Below, in pieces: positions 1 to 8,469 of a stretch of DNA of 57,227 nucleotides. Numbering within the stretch: the first letter of the stretch is position 1; the number at the start of each line of letters is the position of its first letter. Below the pieces are notes generated by a model, which made no database searches, was not told where the DNA came from, and saw only the letters and a program-made list of their open reading frames with translations. Position numbers and translations under genes: made by a program. The DNA is from JBBDWK01 sp040902885 (GTDB taxonomy: Bacteria; Acidobacteriota; Terriglobia; Bryobacterales; Bryobacteraceae): assembly GCA_040902885.1 (NCBI GenBank), contig JBBDWK010000114.1, positions 1 through 57,227 of the forward strand, written 5' to 3'.

Positions 1-310
1 TGCTCCCGCATCCCCTCCAGGCCGGCTTGAAAGTGTTCAAGTGTTCAAAAAGAACTGCAGGAAGGCGCCACCCACGCGGTCACCCCGCATCAGTGGCCTT
101 TTTCTTGCCAATTCCTAGCGACTTTCACAAGAGTATCAGGTACAAGGGCCTCGCGCAAGCCGTGTTTGGCTGTTTTCGAACGGCTCGACTCCGGTCCACG
201 AAATTCTCCCTTGCCCTGTCACCGGCGTTGTGCTTCCTTTTTCCCGCCCCCAGCATAACCTCGCGCGGTGTATTATCGTCTTTTCTATTCAGCTACGAGC
301 GAAGGTGAGC
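1..310. other. Leader region before the efflux operon, no gene seen
   Basis: No convincing gene lies here. The open frame running through it has a composition unlike any family I recognise and ends against the first adaptor start. An 8-bp tandem repeat AAGTGTTC occurs twice at 31-46. A TATTAT hexamer at 271-276 could be a -10 element, but I see no matching -35 at the usual distance. The promoter of the downstream efflux operon may lie here or further upstream with an ATPase gene outside the window. Confidence 0.4.
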
Positions 311-2158
311 ATGCAACCTCAGATCGGGGGCGCTTCGGCGCCCCAAACGCCATCCGGTTCCTCCAACGCCACCGCACCGCAGCGCACGCTCAGGCCTGAA
401 ATCGTACGGCCCGCGCCGCACCGGCCCAAGCGCTCCAAGTTCCTGTGGCTCTTGATCTTGGCGATCGCGGGAGGAGCCGCTCTCTACCTCAACCGCGAAA
501 GGATCACAGGACCCGCTACGACCGGCCCGGCAGCCACCCAGATCCGAACTGTTCCCGTCCGTTTGGCCGACTTGAACCAGACGATCCGGATCACGGGCGA
601 CGTGGTTGCCGAACGATCGGCCGCCATCATCGCGCCGCGCCTTCGCGGGAGCCGCGGCGGCGGCAGGAACAGCGGCGGCGGGGGCAGCTCCGGTGGCAGC
701 GGTGGGCGTGGGTCCAGCGGTTCGTCAGGTTCCTCGGGATCTTCGGGGTCGTCCGGCTCGTCGGGCGGGTCGTCCTCTTCGTCCTCTTCGAGTTCCGGAA
801 CCAGCTCGAGCCAGAGTCTTCCCAGCCTGGGGGGCGGTTCGGGTTCCTCGGCCGGCCCCGCCGCAAGCAGCGGCCCGGGCGCCACAGGCGGCAACCTCAC
901 GAGCCTGGGGGCGATGCGCGGCAGCACCAACCGTTTTTCCGACCGCTCCAGCGGCGCTTCCAAACCCCCAAGCAAGACTGGCGGCGCCCCTGGCGGCACG
1001 AACCCATCCGGAACGAGCGGCCTTGGATCCACCTCCGGCAGTCTCCTCAGCAGCGGCGGCGGGGGTGGCGGCGGTGGCGGCGGCGGCTCCAGTTCCGGAG
1101 CGAGCGCCTTCACGCTTACGCTGCTGGAGGTGGCCGAACCCGGCTCGTTCGTTAAAAAGGGCGACGTCGTCGCCGAATTCGATCGCCAATACCAGTTGAA
1201 CCGGATCGACGACTATAAGGCGTCGCTCGTGCAGTCCGAGGCGAATATCAAGCAGATCCAAGCCAATCTGGCGATTGCCAAGCAGGCTCACGACCAGTTG
1301 ATTTACACCGCCAAAGCGGACCTCGAGAAGGCGCATCTGGACATGAAGGCCATCGAAGTGGTTTCGGCCATCGACCGGGAGAAGCTCAAGCTGGCCGTCG
1401 AGGAATCCGAGGCCCGCTACAAGCAACTGCTCGGCGAAGTGAAGCTGCTCGAGATCTCGCAGGGCGCCGAACTCCGCTCGGCGGAAATTGAGCGCGACCA
1501 GTCCAAAATCGAGTTGCAGCAATCCGAGAACAACGCCGCCCGCATGGTGCTGCGCGCCCCCATCGACGGCCTGGTCGTCATGGAGCGGATTTTCCGCGGT
1601 GGCGAGTTCGCCCAGGTGCAGCAGGGAGACCAGGTTTACCCGGGTATGATGTTCATGAAGATCGTCGACCCGAGCTCCATGGTGGTCAATGGCATGGTCA
1701 ACCAGGTGGATGCCGAAGCGTTGCGTATCGGCATGCGGGCCAAAATTCAGTTGGACGCCTACCCGGAGGCGGAGTACGACGCCCGCGTCTTCTCCGTGGG
1801 CGCCATGTCCAAGGCCCGCATGTTCCGCGCCGAGTATCTCCGCGAAGTTCCGGTGCGCCTTAAGATCGACGCTATCGACCCGCGCGTGATCCCCGACATG
1901 TCCGCCAGCGCGGACGTAATCATGGAGACCGAAAAGCAGGCCGCTGTGCTTCCCCTCGCGTCGATTTTCAGGGATGCCGGGCAGCCGAAACCCTTCGCGT
2001 TCGTTCGGGCGTCCGCCGGCTGGGAGAGGCGGGAATTGGATCTCGGTCTAAACAACAACGTCGCCGTTGCGGTCCGGTCCGGCTTGAAGCCCGGAGAGCG
2101 GGTGGCTGTCCGGCGGCCGGAGACGGAAAGGCCCGGCGGCCAATCGCCGCCTAGCTGA
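311..2158 (+). CDS. HlyD/MacA-family efflux adaptor 1 with long Gly/Ser insert
   Basis: Periplasmic adaptor that should link an inner-membrane ABC permease to a TolC-type channel. ATG 311 is chosen because GAAGG (301-305) precedes it at good spacing. The predicted 615 residues start with a cytoplasmic tail, one membrane helix at about 44-61, then the first half of a lipoyl/barrel-sandwich domain ending near IIAPRLRG. A low-complexity Ser/Gly segment of about 154 residues (113-266; nt 647-1108) follows, including (GSS)n, poly-Ser and poly-Gly runs. The second lipoyl half resumes at FTLTLLEV and GSFVKKGDVVAEFD, followed by a coiled-coil hairpin (about 280-410), a second lipoyl half with LRAPIDGLVV, and beta-barrel/membrane-proximal domains. 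Usual family length is about 350-450, so the excess is the insert. First gene of a five-gene operon, 6 nt before the next. The substrate is unknown. Confidence 0.88.
   Translation: MQPQIGGASAPQTPSGSSNATAPQRTLRPEIVRPAPHRPKRSKFLWLLILAIAGGAALYLNRERITGPATTGPAATQIRTVPVRLADLNQTIRITGDVVAERSAAIIAPRLRGSRGGGRNSGGGGSSGGSGGRGSSGSSGSSGSSGSSGSSGGSSSSSSSSSGTSSSQSLPSLGGGSGSSAGPAASSGPGATGGNLTSLGAMRGSTNRFSDRSSGASKPPSKTGGAPGGTNPSGTSGLGSTSGSLLSSGGGGGGGGGGGSSSGASAFTLTLLEVAEPGSFVKKGDVVAEFDRQYQLNRIDDYKASLVQSEANIKQIQANLAIAKQAHDQLIYTAKADLEKAHLDMKAIEVVSAIDREKLKLAVEESEARYKQLLGEVKLLEISQGAELRSAEIERDQSKIELQQSENNAARMVLRAPIDGLVVMERIFRGGEFAQVQQGDQVYPGMMFMKIVDPSSMVVNGMVNQVDAEALRIGMRAKIQLDAYPEAEYDARVFSVGAMSKARMFRAEYLREVPVRLKIDAIDPRVIPDMSASADVIMETEKQAAVLPLASIFRDAGQPKPFAFVRASAGWERRELDLGLNNNVAVAVRSGLKPGERVAVRRPETERPGGQSPPS
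647..1108 (+). repeat. Gly/Ser low-complexity coding insert in adaptor 1
   Basis: In-frame low-complexity tract inside the first adaptor (residues 113-266). It begins with Gly/Arg/Ser, then 9-nt GSS-encoding units from 719, a nine-Ser run, a mixed Gly/Ser/Thr/Pro linker, and a twelve-Gly stretch ending near 1087. It splits the predicted lipoyl domain between two beta strands, so it should loop out rather than extend an end of the protein. Confidence 0.85.
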
Positions 2159-2164
2159 TAAGCC

Positions 2165-3466
2165 ATGTCGAAAGAAATCAGACCCAAGCAGAGGCTTGGA
2201 CAACAATCCAGCCGCAAGAAGAAGATCGTCACCTGGACGCTAGCGATTCTTGCCGCGGGCGGAGCTTACGCCGGATACCGGTACGGCGGGACGACCGAAG
2301 TCGAGGTTCCGGTGGCTCGCGCGAGGCGCGCGGACTTCATCATCAGCGTGCGCGCGCGCGGCGAGATCAAGAGCACGCGCTCCGTTCTTCTCACCTCTCC
2401 TCAGGTGCCCGACCCCCGCATCGTCCGGCTCGCCGAATCCGGCAAGCCCATTAAAAAGGGCGAAGTCGTAGTGGAGTTCGACGCCGTGCAGCAGGAGCAA
2501 TATTACCTGGAACGCACCACCAATGTCCGCACCGTGGACAGTGAAATTGTCCAAACGGAAGCTTCGCACAAGATGATCAGCGAGGCCGACGGGATGCAGT
2601 TGATGCAGGCCGAATACAATGTGGAGCGCGCCAAGCTCGAAGCCAGCAAGGCCGAGATTGTCTCGGAGATCGAGGGGGCGAAGAACCGCATCAACGTGGG
2701 CATCGCGCAAGGAGAGCTCGGCCAGGTCAAAACCGCCATGAGCTCCCACAAGATCACGCAGGAAGTGGACCTGGACCGGTTGAATCACCGCAAGGATAAA
2801 ACCGTGCGGGATCTGGAATTGGCGAAAAGCTACATCTCGAAGATGGTCATGGTCTCTCCCATTGATGGCATTGTGCACATTCTTCCCAATTTCCGCGCCG
2901 GCGGCAGCTTCGGTTCGTCGCCACCCCCCTTCAAGGAAGGGGACCGCGTGTGGACCGGCGCCACCATCGCCGAGATTCCGGACCTGTCCGAGATGCGCAT
3001 CGAGTTGAAGCTCGAGGAGGTCGATCGCGGCAAGCTTCAGATGGGCCAGTTCGTGCGCATTCGGGTGGACGCGATTCCGGAAAAGGAATTTACGGCCAGC
3101 CTGGATTGGATCAGCCCCATCGCCGCCTTGGTCTACAAGGGGTTCGGCGCCAGCGAAAAGTACTTTCCGGCGCGGGCCACGCTGCAGAACCTGGATTTCC
3201 GGCTTCGTCCCGGCATGAGCGCTTCGGCCGAGATCGTGATTGAGAAGCAGCCCAAGTCGCTGCTCATCCCGGTCCGGGCCAGCTTCCTACGAGCCGGCAA
3301 ACCCACCGTGTACGTGCAGCGCGGCCGGACGTTCCTCACCCGGCAAATTGAGATCGGGAAGCGCAACGAAGACGACATGGTGGTTCTGAAGGGCCTGAAC
3401 GAGGGCGAGCTGGTGACTTTGGAAGATCCCGCCGAGGCAGCCAAACGTGCCCGGAAGGGTTGGTAA
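2165..3466 (+). CDS. HlyD/MacA-family efflux adaptor 2
   Basis: Second adaptor in the operon, 433 residues, a normal family length and without the Gly-rich insert of its neighbours. A basic N-terminus (RKKK) precedes a membrane helix at about 21-38. The first lipoyl half ends at KPIKKGEVVVEFDAVQ. A coiled-coil hairpin (about 110-215) follows, then the second lipoyl half with MVSPIDGIVHIL, and beta-barrel and membrane-proximal domains ending in the usual GLNEGELVTLEDP. ATG 2165 lies 6 nt after the previous stop. The next gene begins 10 nt downstream, so the three adaptors are almost certainly co-transcribed. It probably acts with the permease at 5522 and the TolC-type channel at 6794. Confidence 0.9.
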   Translation: MSKEIRPKQRLGQQSSRKKKIVTWTLAILAAGGAYAGYRYGGTTEVEVPVARARRADFIISVRARGEIKSTRSVLLTSPQVPDPRIVRLAESGKPIKKGEVVVEFDAVQQEQYYLERTTNVRTVDSEIVQTEASHKMISEADGMQLMQAEYNVERAKLEASKAEIVSEIEGAKNRINVGIAQGELGQVKTAMSSHKITQEVDLDRLNHRKDKTVRDLELAKSYISKMVMVSPIDGIVHILPNFRAGGSFGSSPPPFKEGDRVWTGATIAEIPDLSEMRIELKLEEVDRGKLQMGQFVRIRVDAIPEKEFTASLDWISPIAALVYKGFGASEKYFPARATLQNLDFRLRPGMSASAEIVIEKQPKSLLIPVRASFLRAGKPTVYVQRGRTFLTRQIEIGKRNEDDMVVLKGLNEGELVTLEDPAEAAKRARKGW

Positions 3467-3476
3467 GAGATTTTCC

Positions 3477-5522
3477 ATGAAGTTATTGGTTCGCCTCATA
3501 GTCATCACCGCGGTTTTGGGCTCCGCCTGGGCTGGTTACCGAATTTTTCAGCAGTTGCCGCACAAGCAGCAGCAGGTCGCGACGACGACGGCGCGGAAGG
3601 GAGATGTCGTTATACGAACCTACTCCCGCGGCGAACTGCGCGCCGTGCGCTCGGTGACGCTCATCACACCCAACCTGTTTTCCACCGTTCAGGTCACCCG
3701 GTTGGCGGCCCTGGGCGCTCTGGCGCGCGACAAAGACCTGATCGTTGAGTTCGACGACTCCGAACGCCGTTCGGCGCTCGAAGAGGCCGAGCTCGAAGTC
3801 GAGCAGGTGGATGAACAGATCAAGAAGGCGCGGGCCGATCTCGACATCCGCAACAATCAGGACCAGGTGGAGCTGCTCAACGCGCGTTATGCGGTGCGGC
3901 GGGCGGAGCTGGAGGTCAAGCGCAACGAGCTTCTCTCGGCCATAGACGCGCGGCGCAACATCCTGAATCTCGAGGAAGCCCGCCGGCGGCTCAAGCAGTT
4001 GGAAAGCGACGTGAAATCGCGTCAGCAGCAGGCGCTGGCCGAGATTGCGGTGTATCGCGAGCGGCGCAACAAGGCCAGCATCGATACCAACCGCGAGAAG
4101 CAGCGCATCGCCCAATCCAAGGTGCTCTCCCCCATGACCGGGCTGGTGTCCATCCGTCAGAACCGGCAGTCCGGCTTCTTTTTTCCGGGAATGCAGATTC
4201 CCGACATCCGCGAAGGCGATACGCTCCAGCCGGGAATGCCCGTAGCGGACATTCTGGACTTGTCGGAACTTGAGGTGGTGGCCAAGGTCGGAGAGCTGGA
4301 CCGGGCCAACCTGCGCGAAGGCCAGGACGTAATTATCCGCCTGGACGCGGTTCCCGAAAAGCAGTTCAACGGGAAGATCAAAGCCATGAGCGGGACGGCC
4401 AGCTCCAATGTCTTCGCCATGGACCCGGCCAAGAAGTTCGACGTCATCTTCGGCATCGACATGAAGCAGTTGCTCAGCGAACTGGGAGCCAAGCCGGAGC
4501 AGATTCAAAAGATTATGGAGACGGCGGCCCGCAATGCCAAGCGAGCGCCCGCTCCCCAGCCGGTAAGCATGATGATGGGCGGACCCGGTGGGCCGGGTGG
4601 CGGCCCAGGCGGTGGGCCGGGTGGTGGGCCAGGCGGCGGCCCAGGTGGCGGGCCGGGTGGTGGCCTAGTCGGTGGGCCGGGTGGCGGCCCAGGCGGTGGC
4701 CCAGGTGGTGGGCCGGGCGGCGGCCCAGGCGGTGGCCCGAGTGGTGGACCGGGTGGTGGACCGGGTGGCGGCCCCATGGCAGCCCCGCAGGGCGGAGGAT
4801 TTCCCGGAGCCCCTGGAATGGCGGCCCCCGGTGGCGCAGGCGGCGGCATGACCCGCGCGGGCGGCCCGGGCGGCGGACCTCGCGGCGGCGGCCAGATGTC
4901 CGCGGAGGACCGGACCAAGCGTCGCGAAGCCATGCAGAAGGCGCTGGGCAACCGCAAGATGGAGGATCTTTCCCCCGAAGAGCAGCAGAAAGTGATGGCG
5001 AAGGTGCGGGAGAGCGTTCCTGGATTAGCGGGCGGTGGGCGCGGCGGCCGGGGAGGCGGCGCGGGACCGGGCGGGATGCCGGGCGCGCCAGCCCCAGCCG
5101 CCGAATCCCAGGCGGACCGGGACAGGGCGCAACTGCCGCCGGCTCCCGAGGAGGACACTCAACTCGAGGCTCTGCTTCGTCCGGGCCTGCTGGCCGACGT
5201 CGAAATCATTGTCGAGAAAATCCCCGACGTCATTCATCTTCCCGGCCAGGCGATCTTCGAGAAGGACGGCAAGACCATCATTTACGTCCGCCAGGACGGG
5301 CGCTTCGAGCCGCGGGAGGTGAAGCTGGGAAAGCGCAGCGAGTCGACCGTTGTGATCGCCGAAGGTCTGAAGCCCGGCGAACTGGTGGCGCTCGCCGATC
5401 CGGAAGCGGAGCGCGATAGCGGCAAAAAGAGCGAGAAAAAGAGCGGCGGCAGCCCAATGAGCCCGCTCGGCGGAGGCGGCGGGGGCGGGAACGCCGGCGG
5501 CGGCCGCAAGGGAGGCAGATAA
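3477..5522 (+). CDS. HlyD/MacA-family efflux adaptor 3 with GGPG repeat insert
   Basis: Third tandem adaptor, 681 residues from ATG 3477. An in-frame start at 3447 would overlap the previous gene by 20 nt; 3477 is preferred because the protein then opens directly with a membrane-anchor helix (MKLLVRLIVITAVLGSAWAG). A lipoyl half (ALARDKDLIVEFDDSE), a long coiled-coil hairpin, then VLSPMTGLVSIRQNRQ follow. The beta-barrel region is interrupted from about residue 365 by Gly/Pro-rich sequence containing fifteen 4-residue units (mostly PGGG), and then by a charged segment (about 475-515) and another Gly-rich tract. The adaptor fold resumes at LEALLRPGLLADVEIIVEK, followed by the terminal GLKPGELVALADPE and a Gly-rich tail. 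Its stop overlaps the permease start (TAATG), indicating translational coupling. Confidence 0.87.
   Translation: MKLLVRLIVITAVLGSAWAGYRIFQQLPHKQQQVATTTARKGDVVIRTYSRGELRAVRSVTLITPNLFSTVQVTRLAALGALARDKDLIVEFDDSERRSALEEAELEVEQVDEQIKKARADLDIRNNQDQVELLNARYAVRRAELEVKRNELLSAIDARRNILNLEEARRRLKQLESDVKSRQQQALAEIAVYRERRNKASIDTNREKQRIAQSKVLSPMTGLVSIRQNRQSGFFFPGMQIPDIREGDTLQPGMPVADILDLSELEVVAKVGELDRANLREGQDVIIRLDAVPEKQFNGKIKAMSGTASSNVFAMDPAKKFDVIFGIDMKQLLSELGAKPEQIQKIMETAARNAKRAPAPQPVSMMMGGPGGPGGGPGGGPGGGPGGGPGGGPGGGLVGGPGGGPGGGPGGGPGGGPGGGPSGGPGGGPGGGPMAAPQGGGFPGAPGMAAPGGAGGGMTRAGGPGGGPRGGGQMSAEDRTKRREAMQKALGNRKMEDLSPEEQQKVMAKVRESVPGLAGGGRGGRGGGAGPGGMPGAPAPAAESQADRDRAQLPPAPEEDTQLEALLRPGLLADVEIIVEKIPDVIHLPGQAIFEKDGKTIIYVRQDGRFEPREVKLGKRSESTVVIAEGLKPGELVALADPEAERDSGKKSEKKSGGSPMSPLGGGGGGGNAGGGRKGGR
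4593..4772 (+). repeat. 12-bp coding minisatellite, 15 units encoding PGGG
   Basis: Fifteen consecutive 12-nt units of the type CCxGGxGGxGGx encode PGGG (two variants: LVGG as unit 7 and PSGG as unit 13), giving residues 373-432 of adaptor 3. Unit boundaries are exact and in frame, so gain or loss of whole units would change protein length without a frameshift. Third-position differences between units argue that the array is not freshly made. Confidence 0.92.
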
Positions 5523-6778
5523 TGGCGCATCTGAGCGGTTATTTACCCGAACTCTACATGGGGCTGTCGAGCCTGCTGGTTCACAAGCTCCGCAGCCTGC
5601 TGACCATGCTGGGTATGATCTTCGGCGTGGGCGCCGTGGTGGCCATGCTCTCCATCACGGCCGGCGCCGAAAAGGAGATGATGACCTTCATCGACCAGCT
5701 CGGCGTAAACAACATCATCGTCGAAGCGCGCGAAGCCATGGACCGGAATGAGCTGCAGACGATCCGGGCCATCTCGCCGGGTCTCACCTTCCGGGACTAC
5801 CGCGCCATCGCCGAGAATGTGCAGGGACTCGAAGCTCTTACGCCGCGCAAACGGTTCAAGCCGGGAAAAGTCCTGCCGAAGACCAACCAGGAACTGCCGC
5901 TCCTCATGGGTGTGCTCCCGAATTTCGTCGAGATCAACAGTCTCAAACTGGCCGCCGGCCGCTTCTTCACCGAGGACGAGAACCTGCGTTCGGTTTCCGT
6001 CTGCGTGCTCGGCGAGTCGGCCAAGGTGAATCTGCTGGGCTATGACGACGCCATCGGCAAGTACGTGAAGATTAACGATATCTGGCTCCAGGTGGTGGGA
6101 GTTCTGACCGGGCAGGCGGGCGGCGATTCGGATGTGGAGGGACTTCAGGCGACCAACGGGAACAACACCGTGATCGCTCCGTTAAATACGGTAATGCGCC
6201 GCTTCGAGGACAATAACAGTTACCTGAAAGACGAAATCGACGGCATTTACATGAAGGTCGCGGCGAACACCGATTCGATCGAGACGGCCAACATCGTGCG
6301 CGCCATTCTGAACTCCACTCATAAGGAGGCCGGCGATTTTTCCGTGGTTGTCCCGGCCGACCTGCTCGAACAGCGCCGTCAAACGCAGTTCATTTTCAGC
6401 GTGGTCATGATCTGTATCGCGGGCATCTCGCTGCTGGTGGGCGGCATCGGCATCATGAACATCATGCTCGCTACCGTTCTGGAGCGCACCCGCGAGATCG
6501 GCATCCGCCGCGCCATCGGTGCGCGCCAGGGCGACATCGTGCGCCAGTTTCTGACCGAGGCCGTGCTCATCTCCATTGTCGGAGGCCTGATCGGCATCGG
6601 GTTCGGCTTCAGCATGTCGCGCATCATCGGCTCGCTCGCCGGAATGCCGACCGTAGTCACCGCGTCTTCGATCATTGTGGCCTTCGGAGTCTCGGTTTTT
6701 ATCGGTCTCCTGTTCGGGATTTATCCTGCCGTCCAGGCGGCCAAACTGGATCCTATAGAAGCAATTCGATACGAGTAG
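5522..6778 (+). CDS. FtsX/MacB-type ABC transporter permease
   Basis: Inner-membrane permease of the MacB/FtsX type, 418 residues. A first membrane helix at about 28-50 (LLTMLGMIFGVGAVVAML) is followed by a periplasmic MacB-like domain of about 220 residues (NNIIVEAREAMD onwards). Three C-terminal helices include the conserved VGGIGIMNIMLATVLERTREIGIRRAIGA region around 318-345 and the family-typical ending PAVQAAKLDPIEAIRYE. Canonical MacB has an N-terminal ATPase domain; this protein has none, so an ATPase must come from elsewhere, possibly just upstream of the window. The start overlaps the adaptor 3 stop by one base. With three adaptors and a TolC-type channel it should form a tripartite exporter. 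The substrate cannot be read from sequence. Confidence 0.92.
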   Translation: MAHLSGYLPELYMGLSSLLVHKLRSLLTMLGMIFGVGAVVAMLSITAGAEKEMMTFIDQLGVNNIIVEAREAMDRNELQTIRAISPGLTFRDYRAIAENVQGLEALTPRKRFKPGKVLPKTNQELPLLMGVLPNFVEINSLKLAAGRFFTEDENLRSVSVCVLGESAKVNLLGYDDAIGKYVKINDIWLQVVGVLTGQAGGDSDVEGLQATNGNNTVIAPLNTVMRRFEDNNSYLKDEIDGIYMKVAANTDSIETANIVRAILNSTHKEAGDFSVVVPADLLEQRRQTQFIFSVVMICIAGISLLVGGIGIMNIMLATVLERTREIGIRRAIGARQGDIVRQFLTEAVLISIVGGLIGIGFGFSMSRIIGSLAGMPTVVTASSIIVAFGVSVFIGLLFGIYPAVQAAKLDPIEAIRYE

Positions 6779-6793
6779 TTTTCATAAAATCCT

Positions 6794-8443
6794 ATGCACG
6801 TGAAATTGGCAGCTACAGGACTACTTTGCGCCGCTTCGCTGGCGGCTCAGATGACCTCATTTCCTAAGCCGGACTATTTCCGCGAGGCGTTCACCAAACC
6901 GCATACCAGAGTTCAACTGGAAGTGCCGGTGCGTCTGGGCGACTTCGTCGCCAACGACAAGATGGAGCTCTCCCTGCGCTCCTTCCTGGAACTGGTGATG
7001 GCCAACAACACGGAAATCGCTCTGTCGCGGCTGGTGATAGAAACCGCGCAGAACGCCATCACCCGCGCCTATGCTCCGTTCGATCCGGTCGCCCTGGCAT
7101 CCTTCCGCAACCAGCGGTCGCGGACGCCCGCCAACGACGTCCTCGCGGGCGCCACTACCCTTTCCACGCTCAATCAACCCCTCAACCTGAGCTACCAGCA
7201 ACTGCTGCAGAACGGCACCAACTACACGGTATCGTTTTTTGGCACGAAGAACGCCACCAACAGCGGCTTCCAGAACTTCAACCCGGCCATCAACACCAAC
7301 CTTTCCGTCAACTTTGCGCAGCCGTTGCTGCGGAATCGCGGGACTTATGTAAACCGCCTGCCGCTGATGATCGCCCGCAGCCGCCTGCGCGTCAACGAAT
7401 ACACGCTCCGCGACAATCTGTTGCGCATCCTGTCCGAAGCGGAGCTCACCTACTGGGCTCTCGTTGAGGCCCGGGAGAACCTCGCCGTTGCCGAGAGCGG
7501 TCTCAACCTGGCCGGCCAATCTCTTCAGCGCTCGGAACGCGAGCTGGAGCTGGGCGCCATTTCGGAGCTTGACATCTTTCAGCCTCAGGCGGTCTACGCA
7601 GCCGCGAAGATTCAGGTGGCGCAGGCTACCTACTTTCTGCGCCAGCGCGAGGACGCTCTCCGGCGGCAGATGGGCGCGGACCTCGATCCCGACTTCCGAA
7701 AGATGCCGATCGTGCTGACCGAATCCGTGCTGCCCCCCACCGATGCGCCCACAACCGATCCCGAGATGGCCGTCGAAGCCGCGCTGGCCCTTCGGCCGGA
7801 CTTGAAGGCCGCCATCCAGACCCTGGATGTGGACGATCTTCAAATCAAAACAGCGGCCAACCAACTCAAGCCCGATCTTTCCATCACCGGCTCCTATACC
7901 GCTCAGGGGCGCGGCGGCATCTTTAACCAGAGGACCAACGTGTTCGATCAGACTGGGTCCGCCTCCACCATCGTCAACACCATTCCCGGAGGCCTCGGCG
8001 ACGCGTTCGATCAGTTGTTTGGCTTCGGATTCCCGGTCTACTCCTTTGGCCTGCAGTTGCGCCTCCCGATTCGCGACCGCGCCGCCTCGGCCGCCATGGC
8101 CGACGCGGTGGTCAACAAGCGCCGGGACGCTCTTCAGGTCCGCAACCTGACGCAGGGCGTCCGGCTGGAAGTGCTCACCGCGGTCAACCAGGTGGAATCG
8201 AGCAAAGCCAGCGTCGAACTCGCCGTGGTGGCGCGCGACCTCGCCCAGAAGCGCCTCGACGCCGAGCAGAAGAAGTACGAGCTCGGCACCAGCCAGATCT
8301 TCTTCGTCCTGCAGGCCCAGAACGATCTGATCAACAGCCAGTCCGCACTGGTCCGTGAGTCGGTCGGATACCGCCGCAACCAGCTCAACCTCCTGCGGCG
8401 GACGGGAGAGCTGCTGGAAGAACGAGGCGTAATCGTACAATAG
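6794..8443 (+). CDS. TolC-family outer-membrane efflux channel
   Basis: Outer-membrane channel closing the tripartite pump, 549 residues. The N-terminus (MHVKLAATGLLCAASLAAQ) looks like a short Sec signal peptide. Two tandem outer-membrane-efflux repeats follow: one around 60-290 with TEIALSRLVIETAQNAITRAYAPFD, and one around 320-540 that contains ALRPDLKAAIQ, VYSFGLQLRLPIRDR and a terminal coiled coil (RRNQLNLLRRTG). Beta-strand sequence such as LSVNFAQPLLRNRGTYVNR fits the barrel. It starts 15 nt after the permease stop; no clear Shine-Dalgarno is seen, so translation may be coupled. It is the last gene of the efflux operon; a hairpin separates it from mutL. Confidence 0.93.
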   Translation: MHVKLAATGLLCAASLAAQMTSFPKPDYFREAFTKPHTRVQLEVPVRLGDFVANDKMELSLRSFLELVMANNTEIALSRLVIETAQNAITRAYAPFDPVALASFRNQRSRTPANDVLAGATTLSTLNQPLNLSYQQLLQNGTNYTVSFFGTKNATNSGFQNFNPAINTNLSVNFAQPLLRNRGTYVNRLPLMIARSRLRVNEYTLRDNLLRILSEAELTYWALVEARENLAVAESGLNLAGQSLQRSERELELGAISELDIFQPQAVYAAAKIQVAQATYFLRQREDALRRQMGADLDPDFRKMPIVLTESVLPPTDAPTTDPEMAVEAALALRPDLKAAIQTLDVDDLQIKTAANQLKPDLSITGSYTAQGRGGIFNQRTNVFDQTGSASTIVNTIPGGLGDAFDQLFGFGFPVYSFGLQLRLPIRDRAASAAMADAVVNKRRDALQVRNLTQGVRLEVLTAVNQVESSKASVELAVVARDLAQKRLDAEQKKYELGTSQIFFVLQAQNDLINSQSALVRESVGYRRNQLNLLRRTGELLEERGVIVQ

Positions 8444-8465
8444 GTGTCGGTTACTATCCGACACC
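8443..8465 (+). other. 8-bp stem-loop between tolC-like gene and mutL
   Basis: GGTGTCGG (8443-8450) and CCGACACC (8458-8465) are perfect inverted repeats around the 7-nt loop TTACTAT. The last base of the channel gene's stop codon is inside the stem. No T-run follows, so it is not a standard intrinsic terminator. It sits 4 nt before the mutL ATG and could affect RNA stability or mutL initiation. Confidence 0.6.
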
Positions 8466-8469
8466 TCTC

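Noticed and set aside
27..308. 93-codon frame at the left edge
   Set aside because: No motif, no ribosome site of note, and it overlaps the leader of the adaptor gene in another frame.
6857..8464. Long open frame (535 codons) antisense to the TolC-like gene
   Set aside because: The forward frame has clear family motifs and a signal peptide. The reverse frame has no recognisable domain and arises from GC-rich codon bias.
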